DNA of 57,803 nt from Vibrio sp. Isolate32. Lineage in GTDB: Bacteria > Pseudomonadota > Gammaproteobacteria > Enterobacterales > Vibrionaceae. Below are positions 29,088 through 35,892 of this stretch, piece by piece; the first letter of the stretch is position 1, and every line of letters starts with the position of its first letter. The position numbers and the translations under genes are program-made. Under the pieces are notes generated by a model. That model saw only the letters and a program-made list of their open reading frames with translations, ran no database searches and was not told the origin of the DNA. The stretch lies in the NCBI RefSeq assembly GCF_022397955.1, contig NZ_JAKEUQ010000019.1, forward strand, positions 1 through 57,803. The letters run 5' to 3'.

Positions 29088-29582
29088 TTATAGCTGAACT
29101 GAAACTTGCCAATTCATTGACTTAGCTCTTGCTAATAACTCGGGGATAGATGACATCACGATGTTCTCTGTCCTTTTGTTTACCAGCGCGACCTTGTGGC
29201 GCTCTCCTAGTTGTTCAGCTGCGTGAAGTTCACCTTCAGTAAAAGCAAAAAAATAGCCTGTAAAATCCTCTTTAACTGACTCTTTGTTTGTCGTTTTTAT
29301 CTCAATGAAATTCATCAGAGCCAGGTTAGCTTTAATCGAATCTAAACAATTAAAATTAATGGAAACGCCTTCAGGTAGCTCTATCGCATCAAAACTGGTC
29401 CGTTTAATATTAATGCCGCAATCAGAGAGCAAACTGAGTAAATTATTAAGCTCTTTTGCTTTTGGCCTCTCAATCCACTGTTGTTTTTTTTGAATCGCTA
29501 AGTTTTCACCTTGCGAACCGCTAGTGCTTGAAAGTCTGTCTACATGTTCCTTTCTGAGTTGGAGGATATCGATTATATCCAT
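29088..29582 (-). CDS. Nuclease-like protein with an EIK motif (DUF3883-like), unknown
   Basis: In this 164-residue protein the C-terminal half reads FIEIKTTNKESV, then YFFAFTEGELHAAEQLGE and KVALVN. This is the pattern of DUF3883/Mrr-like PD-(D/E)XK domains, with the ExK in EIK and an upstream aspartate. The N-terminal half is helical. The start codon immediately follows the stop codon of a duplicated CI-repressor tail, so the gene sits where cargo normally follows cI. It could be a solitary nuclease or a part of the neighbouring defence cargo. Confidence 0.55.
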   Translation of the reverse strand: MDIIDILQLRKEHVDRLSSTSGSQGENLAIQKKQQWIERPKAKELNNLLSLLSDCGINIKRTSFDAIELPEGVSINFNCLDSIKANLALMNFIEIKTTNKESVKEDFTGYFFAFTEGELHAAEQLGERHKVALVNKRTENIVMSSIPELLARAKSMNWQVSVQL

Positions 29583-29666
29583 CTACTTCTTCTCCATAAC
29601 CAAAGTAACTCTACCCACAACTCTCACTTTATCTTCTTCGACTGTTAGAGCCGAGACGTTAAAGCT
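29583..29666 (-). pseudogene. Duplicated 3' end of the CI repressor gene
   Basis: The minus strand reads SFNVSALTVEEDKVRVVGR then VTLVMEKK and TAG. This matches the end of the intact repressor (32135-32217), which reads SFNGSTLTVEEDEVRVVGR and VALVMEKK. Only these ~27 codons are present. The fragment is followed at once by the ATG of the 164-aa gene, as the intact repressor is followed by its own cargo gene. Confidence 0.85.
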
Positions 29667-29671
29667 AAAAT

Positions 29672-29805
29672 GTTATTGGCCCGAAGTGTGTCAAACTTGT
29701 TGATATTAAGTACCTGTGTAGACGTTATCAAATATGCAATGCAAAAAGTCCATTAAGTTGTCGGAACATATCGAGCAAACAATCTATACATTTATTTTTC
29801 TAACA
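29672..29805 (+). pseudogene. Decayed copy of the int-proximal gene A
   Basis: The plus strand gives KCVKLVDIKYLCR, then after a deletion VIKYAMQKVH, a stop, and VVGTYRANNLYIYF. This matches the middle and end of the 126-aa gene at 26081 (KWVKLVDIKYLC, VIQKDHYVVGTYQDQKLYILLF). It has an internal deletion of about 18-20 bases and an in-frame stop. It begins only a few bases after the cI fragment ends. Confidence 0.75.
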
Positions 29806-29845
29806 ACAAGTTGGCTGAAAACGCCCCGTACTGTGTAGCTTTTTA

Positions 29846-30766
29846 TTAGAATCCGTATATTTTTCTATGCCGACTTAAATAGAAAGCATGCTCACTCGTG
29901 AGCCCTATTATTTCAGTATTTTCATTGATACCAAATGCATTAAGAGTATCAATAGGTAGAGTGGAACTAACTAGCAACTTACCATCATCAGCGAACGAAA
30001 TTAGTCCCTTGTCGAATAGTTTGTCAGCATTTGGAGATAATGGCAGACCGTTGTAGCCATCTATCTTTTCTTCGTCATCACTTAAAGCCCAAGATACAAT
30101 ATGCGAGGCAATAAGTAGTTCAGGGATAGCAACATTGGTAACCGGGCATGTATCGTTCCATATATCGAGCACCTCATCACGAAATGCTCCCTGACCAATA
30201 CGAGCATTTGATCGTGCTTTTCGAACCCCACCTTTTGTAGCTTTACGTTTTTTTCTACGTTTAGATCCACTCTTAGCTTTAGAGGGCTGTTTTAACTCAT
30301 CTAAGTTGACGCTATCTAAGCTAGATAGAACAATACTGGCTACTCCTTCTGGAATCGCTACCATATAATTCTGTGTAGCATTGCCTTCAATATTGAAAAG
30401 CTTCGGCTCACATTGCTCATTAAATCGTTCAATGATGTGATGTTTAAATTCATCGGTAGGAACTGGGCGATCTAATACAATAAGGTTTACGTCTACCTTA
30501 TTGCCATCTTTCTTCCATTCATCGTAGGTTCGACTTTCTGGTCTAGGTGCAGGGTAGGCATCGGCCATAGCTTGAGCTACGTATATAATTCGTTTGTTCT
30601 CGTGACAAATGATAACGTCATCTTTCTTGATGTTTGGAACGTGGCCCCATCCTGCTTTAACAGTTTTTTCACCGCTTTTTGTATATGAATGAGATGGAGC
30701 CCAAAGGAATTTGTAGTCTCGAACTTCTTTGTATGAGACCCCAAGATTTACCCAGTAATATGACAT
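29846..30766 (-). CDS. EVE-HNH endonuclease (modification-dependent restriction type)
   Basis: The N-terminal ~125 residues look like an EVE/PUA-type reader domain (YYWVNLGVSYKEV, GWGHVPNIKKDDVIICHEN, RIIYVAQAMADA). A very basic linker follows at ~165-185. The C-terminal domain is HNH_2 type, with LIASHIVSW (His222), NGLPLSPNADKLFDKGLISF (first Asn239) and a closing HRKIYGF. EVE-HNH proteins such as VcaM4I from Vibrio cut modified DNA (type IV restriction). The target modification is unknown. It starts 3 bases after the coiled-coil membrane gene's stop, in one operon behind cI. Confidence 0.8.
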   Translation of the reverse strand: MSYYWVNLGVSYKEVRDYKFLWAPSHSYTKSGEKTVKAGWGHVPNIKKDDVIICHENKRIIYVAQAMADAYPAPRPESRTYDEWKKDGNKVDVNLIVLDRPVPTDEFKHHIIERFNEQCEPKLFNIEGNATQNYMVAIPEGVASIVLSSLDSVNLDELKQPSKAKSGSKRRKKRKATKGGVRKARSNARIGQGAFRDEVLDIWNDTCPVTNVAIPELLIASHIVSWALSDDEEKIDGYNGLPLSPNADKLFDKGLISFADDGKLLVSSTLPIDTLNAFGINENTEIIGLTSEHAFYLSRHRKIYGF

Positions 30767-30769
30767 GAT

Positions 30770-32137
30770 CTACTTTGCTTTCTTGTTTTTTAGTACAGCA
30801 TCGAATACACGATCGTAGCTAGATTGAGTTTTATCGACAGATGATGCATCTACAAAGTGATCATCACCATTGAAGTAGTGTTTTGCGAGGTCATTTTTTG
30901 CTTTGGTTCTTTCGTCTTTTGCATGTTCTGCGAAATAGCCATCAATGGACGCAAGCTGAATGCTTTTCTGATTGTAGCGCCGCTCGTCGGTACGATGGCG
31001 AGCTGACTCTCGAAGCATATAAAAACCTGGCGCAGAACAAAAAGCCACGAAGAACCCACGCATTATGAGCATTGTGTACATAGGGTTACCTTCCGGGTCT
31101 AAATAATCTGAGACATTAAACCCTTTACCTATGAAGTACCAAATTGTTGCAAGTAGCCAAGCTATACCGTAAATTCGCAACCAGTTAGCTGTGCTTCTTT
31201 CTTGGTCAGCCTGCTTCTTACTACTGTCGGCTAACTTGTCACTAGCGATATATGCAAGGGATTTTCTGAGTTCAGCGTTCAGACCTACAAACTCATCTAC
31301 TTCTTTTTGAACTCTTTCGGATAGCTCATTGACTTGAGTTTCTACGTCTTGTGCTTGTGAGGAAGTCTGTTCATGGAACTGCGCAACAGACGCTTCAAGT
31401 AGAGACTTGCTGTAGGAAGTGATCTCTTCTCGAATTTCTCTCAAAATCTGAGATTTTTCAGTCTCGTTGTGGCTAGATAATGTAGCCAAGTGGTCATCTA
31501 ATTGTGTAACGAGGGAGTTAATCCCTTTAGTTGTTTCTCGTCTGATTTTGTTTAGTTGCTCTTCCCCGTCTGAACTGATCTGAGATAGTTTGTTCTTTGC
31601 TTCTCTGTTTACTTCCGATTGGCGTTTTTCTAATTGAGCAATTTGCCCTTGAAGCCTATCGTTCTTATATGAGGGAAGGTCGACGTTGAAGGTATTATTT
31701 TGAGGGGCTACACGATGTGATTCTAGTTCTAGATACTCAGGAGTAAAAAGTCTACTTATGAGGCGTTCTTCTTTAGAGTACTCTGAGAAGACTGACTCAA
31801 CGTGCTCTCTACCCAGTAAGTTTTCTACAGATTTCTGACCTCTTAGAAGTTGAATAAACTTCCAAAGTTCGAGTATCGCAGGCCCTTTTGATAGCTCATT
31901 GATAAGGGGGAGTCTTTCATTAATGGAAACAATGAGCTTGTCTACTAGAGTTATGTTATAGCGAGTCCAATTAACGTCGATACAATCACGTTCTAGCATA
32001 GATATTTGTTCAATAAGCTCACTATCGTTTTTAGATTGTCTTAATGCATGAGCTGGCTTCTTAGCTACTCTGACTAGATAGGCCAATTCTGCGCCTTTTG
32101 CTTGCGTTAGCTTTCTTGATAATGTTTCAGACATCAT
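30770..32137 (-). CDS. Coiled-coil membrane protein, partner of the EVE-HNH nuclease
   Basis: This 455-residue protein has a helical N-terminal domain (~1-150) and a long coiled coil (~155-300, many heptads rich in Q, E, K, L). TM1 is at ~318-340 (IYGIAWLLATIWYFIG) and TM2 at ~353-375 (MLIMRGFFVAFCSAPGFYML), followed by a charged cytoplasmic tail. I do not recognise the family. Its ATGATG start overlaps the repressor stop (ATGA coupling), so it is made with CI in the lysogen. Pairing with a restriction-type nuclease suggests membrane-associated phage defence. Confidence 0.7.
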   Translation of the reverse strand: MMSETLSRKLTQAKGAELAYLVRVAKKPAHALRQSKNDSELIEQISMLERDCIDVNWTRYNITLVDKLIVSINERLPLINELSKGPAILELWKFIQLLRGQKSVENLLGREHVESVFSEYSKEERLISRLFTPEYLELESHRVAPQNNTFNVDLPSYKNDRLQGQIAQLEKRQSEVNREAKNKLSQISSDGEEQLNKIRRETTKGINSLVTQLDDHLATLSSHNETEKSQILREIREEITSYSKSLLEASVAQFHEQTSSQAQDVETQVNELSERVQKEVDEFVGLNAELRKSLAYIASDKLADSSKKQADQERSTANWLRIYGIAWLLATIWYFIGKGFNVSDYLDPEGNPMYTMLIMRGFFVAFCSAPGFYMLRESARHRTDERRYNQKSIQLASIDGYFAEHAKDERTKAKNDLAKHYFNGDDHFVDASSVDKTQSSYDRVFDAVLKNKKAK

Positions 32138-32754
32138 TTCTTCTCCATCACTAACGCAACTCTACCTACAACCCTCACTTCATCTTCTTCGACTGTTAGA
32201 GTCGAGCCATTAAAGCTGATTGCTAGCTTCTTGCCTGGCAAACGCTGAATGTCATTGAGTGAGAGTAGGCCGTCCATATCCACTAGGTAAGTGCCGCTTA
32301 CTGCTTGGTGAACTTCTTTATCGACAATGAATGTAGTCCCATCGTGCTCGATGCCCATTACATTCAGAACCCCAAGTTTGTCTAAGTAGCTTTTATCAAA
32401 AGCTATCGTTTCATTGCCAACAAGTTGGCCGTTTGAAAGTGAAAAGAGATCAACATCGAAGAGTTTTTTTACTTCGTTTTTCTTAGATGTATGGGTTTTC
32501 TTTTCATCAAACGGTTCACCTTCTCCCAAGGCTAGATATTTGATAGAAGCTCCAGTCCTCAAATGAAGTCTCACAATCACTTCGTAAGGGGTTAACCCTC
32601 TCTGGTGCCAAGTCGATATCGTGCCTTTTGACACACCTAAGCACTCACCAAGCGACTTAAAGTCACTTGTTTTTGTGACGAGCTTCATCCTTTCTGTTAC
32701 ATCCCTACCGCCGATGTACTCAAAAGAGGGTATTTTTTCTTGATATTCACTCAT
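32134..32754 (-). CDS. cI: CI-type prophage repressor
   Basis: In this 206-residue protein the N-terminal helix-turn-helix (about 15-75) contains SLGECLGVSKGTISTWHQRG, the Phage_CI_repr type of P2-like phages 186 and K139. The C-terminal domain (~110-205) is the CI_C/S24-like fold used for oligomerisation. I see no Ser-Lys catalytic pair or Ala-Gly cleavage site, so RecA-driven self-cleavage is unlikely. It should keep Cox, CII and replication genes off. It is co-transcribed with the defence-like cargo genes downstream. Confidence 0.85.
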   Translation of the reverse strand: MSEYQEKIPSFEYIGGRDVTERMKLVTKTSDFKSLGECLGVSKGTISTWHQRGLTPYEVIVRLHLRTGASIKYLALGEGEPFDEKKTHTSKKNEVKKLFDVDLFSLSNGQLVGNETIAFDKSYLDKLGVLNVMGIEHDGTTFIVDKEVHQAVSGTYLVDMDGLLSLNDIQRLPGKKLAISFNGSTLTVEEDEVRVVGRVALVMEKK

Positions 32755-32844
32755 AAAAAGTCTAAATTTTCACTCAACGGTTAACCGCGAGGTGCAACTC
32801 GCTAGTCCGGTACAACACATTCAATAACATAACAGGATATCACT
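32755..32844. promoter_or_regulatory. cI/cox divergent operator-promoter region
   Basis: The 90 bases between the divergent cI and cox genes hold the palindrome CGGTTAACCG (32778-32787). An overlapping inverted repeat GCGAG-N6-CTCGC spans 32787-32802. These are the best candidates for CI or Cox operators. A ribosome site (ACAGGATATC) precedes cox. Confidence 0.55.
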
Positions 32845-33057
32845 ATGCTCTCATATCAAGTAGTCCTAAATACGCCTTTCATGACGTACGACCAATACTC
32901 TCAGTTCTCTGGAATGCCTAAGCGTACCATCATGGACTGGGTAGCCGATGGTCGCTTACCTATTAAAACTAAAGCGAAAGGTAAAGAAACTCCTCTCATC
33001 AATATGATCGCCTTAGTAGAAATGGCGACTCGTGAAGCTATGGAAAAGTTGGGGTAG
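32845..33057 (+). CDS. Cox-like excisionase and repressor
   Basis: This 70-residue protein has a MerR/excisionase-like winged helix: YDQYSQFSGMPKRTIMDWVA then DGRLPIKTK. Length and location, divergent from cI, match Cox of P2-like phages, which represses the lysogenic promoter and directs excision with integrase. It is first in the lytic operon. Confidence 0.82.
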   Translation: MLSYQVVLNTPFMTYDQYSQFSGMPKRTIMDWVADGRLPIKTKAKGKETPLINMIALVEMATREAMEKLG

Positions 33058-33063
33058 GCCGTC

Positions 33064-33162
33064 ATGCGTTTATCTTCCCTAATTCCAACCAAAGAGTATT
33101 GCCCCTTATGGCTCAATGTTCTTGGTTGGGGCTTCGTTTTCGTCCCGTTTGTCTTCAATTGA
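33064..33162 (+). CDS. Possible 32-aa hydrophobic peptide
   Basis: An ATG with a GGGGTAGG ribosome site 5 bases upstream opens a 32-codon frame with a hydrophobic end (LGWGFVFVPFVF). It fills the gap between cox and cII. An inverted repeat CCAACCAA/TTGGTTGG (33085-33092 and 33122-33129) lies inside it, so the stretch may instead be a regulatory leader of cII. Confidence 0.25.
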   Translation: MRLSSLIPTKEYCPLWLNVLGWGFVFVPFVFN

Positions 33163-33171
33163 GTATTGGTT

Positions 33172-33711
33172 ATGAACGAAATTGACTCAATGTGCGAATT
33201 CCGTGGCTCTAAACAAAAGGCATTTAACGAAGCGTGTTGTGCATTTGCGAACTCGGAGAACATGACCAAGTTAGCAAAGGCCGTGGATATGAATGCCACT
33301 ATGCTGCGTAACAAGCTCAACCCAGAGCAGCCGCACATCCTTACCAGTGTAGAACTTGTGATGATCACCAAGGCGAGTGGCAACTTCACCATTCTTAATA
33401 GCCTTTTGCTTGGCCTCGGTGTGGTGACCGCACAAATCCCCAATGATGCGAGTGAAGAAACCTTCATTAAGCGCGCATTAGAGAACGCGATGCACTCTGG
33501 TGACCTGTCTCGTATGGCTTTAGAACATGCAGGACAAGATCGCCTTAGTCGCACTAACAAACACGTCATTATCCAAAAGGCACAAGCGGGTATTAGCAAC
33601 CTTGTGCTCCTTATCAACGATATAGAAAGCCGGACAAAAGGCGTTTCCCCATTCTTAGCTATGAGTGTGGATTTGGTCGCCAATGGTTCGGCTATTCCCG
33701 GCTTAAGTTAG
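33172..33711 (+). CDS. CII-type regulator (phage CP76 family)
   Basis: This 179-residue protein matches the P2-family regulatory CII/CP76 group. A helix-turn-helix region contains KAVDMNATMLRNKLNPEQPH, followed by VELVMITKASGNFTILNSLL. In 186-like phages CII helps establish lysogeny by activating the repressor or integrase promoter. ATG 33172 is preferred over TTG 33166. A short gap follows before the next early gene. Confidence 0.82.
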   Translation: MNEIDSMCEFRGSKQKAFNEACCAFANSENMTKLAKAVDMNATMLRNKLNPEQPHILTSVELVMITKASGNFTILNSLLLGLGVVTAQIPNDASEETFIKRALENAMHSGDLSRMALEHAGQDRLSRTNKHVIIQKAQAGISNLVLLINDIESRTKGVSPFLAMSVDLVANGSAIPGLS

Positions 33712-33722
33712 AGGAAAATAGT

Positions 33723-34016
33723 ATGTCAGTTGCAACAGTCGAACATTCACACCTAGATGTACCACCACTAGAAAACCCATGCCCTGATTTGCCTTGTTGG
33801 TCTTTGAACCGCGAGCAAAAGGAACGCGGCCTAACGTTTTTAGAGCGAACAAGGAAAGAGCTTGGCGAACGCCAATTGCAGCCACTTCGTTTACGTCGAG
33901 CAGAGCTACAAGCTCAGTACACCAAGAGTGATTGCAACGCAGAACGAAAGCGCCTTTCACGTGAGATTAACCGAATTGATGCCAACGCGAAGGATGTACT
34001 TTCGCGCTGGTCATAA
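33723..34016 (+). CDS. Small charged phage protein, unknown
   Basis: This 97-residue protein starts with a short proline-rich segment (LENPCPDLPCWSLN). A strongly charged helical region rich in Arg, Glu and Leu follows (about 30-90), probably coiled. Similar early proteins occur in K139-like phages without known role. AGAGGAAAA precedes the start. It is the last gene before the terminator at 34062-34102. Confidence 0.6.
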   Translation: MSVATVEHSHLDVPPLENPCPDLPCWSLNREQKERGLTFLERTRKELGERQLQPLRLRRAELQAQYTKSDCNAERKRLSREINRIDANAKDVLSRWS

Positions 34017-34061
34017 CCGAGTTACACCCAAGCCAACCTAGCCACTAGGCATTTTGCCTAT

Positions 34062-34102
34062 AACCCTTATCCCTCTTTGATTTAAAGAGGGAGGGTTTTT
34101 TA
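34062..34102 (+). terminator. Terminator inside the early region
   Basis: CCCTCTTT pairs with AAAGAGGG (34071-34091) inside an outer AACCCT/AGGGTT stem, followed by T6. It separates the regulatory genes from the pre-replication genes, so read-through or a new promoter must supply the downstream genes. Confidence 0.85.
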
Positions 34103-34123
34103 TATCCAAAATCTGAGGAATTG

Positions 34124-34633
34124 ATGATGAGTGAACAAGTTTTAGTAGAAATCAGAGACTCGCTAAGAGAGATAAAAGCGTTGGCATCGTCAGTAATGGT
34201 GATGAACTCTGACTCTTTCACACCTGCGCAAGAACAAGACTTGGAAGAGAGCCTCAGCCAAGTTCGCGGGGGTCTGTTTGTTGCTTCACAACCTGCCGAA
34301 GTGTTGGCATTAAAGCAAAAGTTAATGAATGGCCTAGATGCTGATCGTGAAGTGTTCGATATCGTTCACGCGATTAATGTATTGGCTATGGCTAACGCAG
34401 ATGTGATTCATATTTTTACTCGTTATTCGGCTCATGTGAATTGCTTGTTTGTCAATGTGGAACCAATGGACTCTGATTACTCTAGCGTCAAGCGAAAATA
34501 CATATACGCGGCTGATGTGGATATTGATAAAGAAGAAGCTTTGGAACAGCTTCTTTCGATTGAAAGCAAGCTGACTGAGCTAATTATTGAAGCGCGTGAA
34601 GAAGCTGAAACAAATGTTGAGGTGGAAGCATGA
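34124..34633 (+). CDS. Phage early protein, unknown
   Basis: This ~169-residue acidic protein is helical throughout, with no motif I recognise. A TGAGGAATTG ribosome site precedes the ATG pair at 34124/34127. It overlaps the next gene by 4 bases (ATGA), starting a run of tightly coupled small genes that leads into the replication gene. Confidence 0.6.
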   Translation: MMSEQVLVEIRDSLREIKALASSVMVMNSDSFTPAQEQDLEESLSQVRGGLFVASQPAEVLALKQKLMNGLDADREVFDIVHAINVLAMANADVIHIFTRYSAHVNCLFVNVEPMDSDYSSVKRKYIYAADVDIDKEEALEQLLSIESKLTELIIEAREEAETNVEVEA

Positions 34634-35082
34634 GTACTTTCAAACTTCATGAGTTAAAAACCCAATCTGTCCATTTCACTGAAGTGTTAGCAGGCCGTAA
34701 AACTAACGAAGTTCGATTCAATGATCGTGACTTCCAAGTTAACGACTGTTTAAACCTGCGCGAAATTGACGAAAACGGCGATTACACAGGGCAGGAAATG
34801 AATGCCCAAATTTGTCACATCCTACATGGTGATCAGTTCGGTTTAGAAAAGGGGTGGTGTGTACTTTCACTTACGAACGCTACCCACACCAAAGCGCAAA
34901 CATTAATTGAGTACCTGCGTGACCGTTTACAAGAAACATGCGATTGCATTGAAGCGGGTTATGACATTGTGCGCTCTTCTGGCCACACCATTGATGATTC
35001 TCAAGCAACTGTTGAAGATGGTCGAGTGTTCATTGAAATAGCTAACCAATACCTAAGCACTATTGCAGAGGTGGAAGCATGA
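34630..35082 (+). CDS. DUF3850 protein (ASCH-like)
   Basis: In this 150-residue protein, residues 1-80 match DUF3850: HELKTQSVHFTEVLAGRKTN, EVRFNDRDFQVNDCLNLREI, and a glycine-rich strand. This is an ASCH/PUA-like fold linked to RNA binding, common in phages. The last 65 residues are a separate helical region rich in acidic residues. It is coupled by 4-base overlaps to both neighbours. Confidence 0.75.
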   Translation: MSTFKLHELKTQSVHFTEVLAGRKTNEVRFNDRDFQVNDCLNLREIDENGDYTGQEMNAQICHILHGDQFGLEKGWCVLSLTNATHTKAQTLIEYLRDRLQETCDCIEAGYDIVRSSGHTIDDSQATVEDGRVFIEIANQYLSTIAEVEA

Positions 35083-35480
35083 GCATCATTACCGTATTCC
35101 GAAAAGATTTAGAGCACGGCCTTCGTGGTGAAGGCTTTACCTCTCGAAAAATTGAGCAGTTCGTTCGTGTATTCAATAGCGTTGATTCAAGCCAAGGCGT
35201 AATGCTTCAACTTGATTCTACTCGTGCCATGTTGGTGAACGTGAACGGCACTGAGCAAGGGCTATGCCTTGAAGACTTCATCACTGCTTGGTGGGTTTTC
35301 TGGGTTGTGGTGTTCAACCAATCAACTGATCCCGTCACTCATAACCAAGCACTTGGCGCAATTCGCGCACTCTTCTTTGTTTCTGCCTGCACCAAAAGCA
35401 CTAGCCAAAACGCAACTATGCAAATGTGGTGGCGTGACTGTGAGCCTGTTCACGGCCACCCAACTTTGGAGGCTATTTGA
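35079..35480 (+). CDS. Phage early protein, unknown
   Basis: This 133-residue protein has a mixed pattern: a helical N-terminus (KDLEHGLRGEGFTSRKIEQF), a strand pair, and an aromatic segment (ITAWWVFWVVVFNQS) that is probably buried rather than transmembrane. No family is recognised. ATGA overlaps on both sides place it in the pre-replication operon. Confidence 0.6.
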   Translation: MSIITVFRKDLEHGLRGEGFTSRKIEQFVRVFNSVDSSQGVMLQLDSTRAMLVNVNGTEQGLCLEDFITAWWVFWVVVFNQSTDPVTHNQALGAIRALFFVSACTKSTSQNATMQMWWRDCEPVHGHPTLEAI

Positions 35481-35710
35481 TGCTGAGCTATGTAGCAGTT
35501 GCACTTAATAACGGTGGCGGTGTTGTGCGCCATGATGAAACCAATGAAGTAAAGAACGTGTTGCTGGGTGAGTTTGACTCACCAGAACCAGCGATTGATA
35601 CGGCTTGCGAGTTGTTCAACTGCCAGCACGTTTTGAACGGGGTAATTATCAAAGGCAACCATACGGGTGGCCACATGATCATGGATACACAGGAGCTAGC
35701 TGCGTTATGA
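35480..35710 (+). CDS. Phage early protein, unknown
   Basis: This 76-residue soluble protein starts MLSYVAVALNNGGGVVRHD. Its ATG shares one base with the previous stop (TGATG arrangement), and its own stop overlaps the next start. There is no recognised domain. Confidence 0.55.
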   Translation: MLSYVAVALNNGGGVVRHDETNEVKNVLLGEFDSPEPAIDTACELFNCQHVLNGVIIKGNHTGGHMIMDTQELAAL

Positions 35711-35892
35711 GCGAAGCACAGAAAGTTGCGACTGAAGCTCCTGATTATGTTGAAACTCTAGTAGTAGTAATGCTGGAAGGTGATCACCTAGATAATGAAG
35801 TGCTATTGGGTACTTTGCTATCAGGTGATGAGTCTATCCAGGTTCAATTGAAGATCACTCGTAAGCCCACAGATTTTTTGGATGAGTGTTAG
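35707..35892 (+). CDS. Small acidic phage protein, unknown
   Basis: This 61-residue acidic protein (start MSEAQKVATEAPDYVET) was placed by the ATGA overlap with the preceding gene. Its end overlaps the start of the replication gene, so it is translationally coupled to gpA and may set its dose. There is no recognised family. Confidence 0.55.
   Translation: MSEAQKVATEAPDYVETLVVVMLEGDHLDNEVLLGTLLSGDESIQVQLKITRKPTDFLDEC

Noticed and set aside
30770..32137. The coiled-coil membrane protein as ZorA of a Zorya system or a spanin.
   Set aside because: It lacks the MotA-like pore and partner genes of Zorya, and its coupling to cI and to a nuclease does not fit a lysis role.
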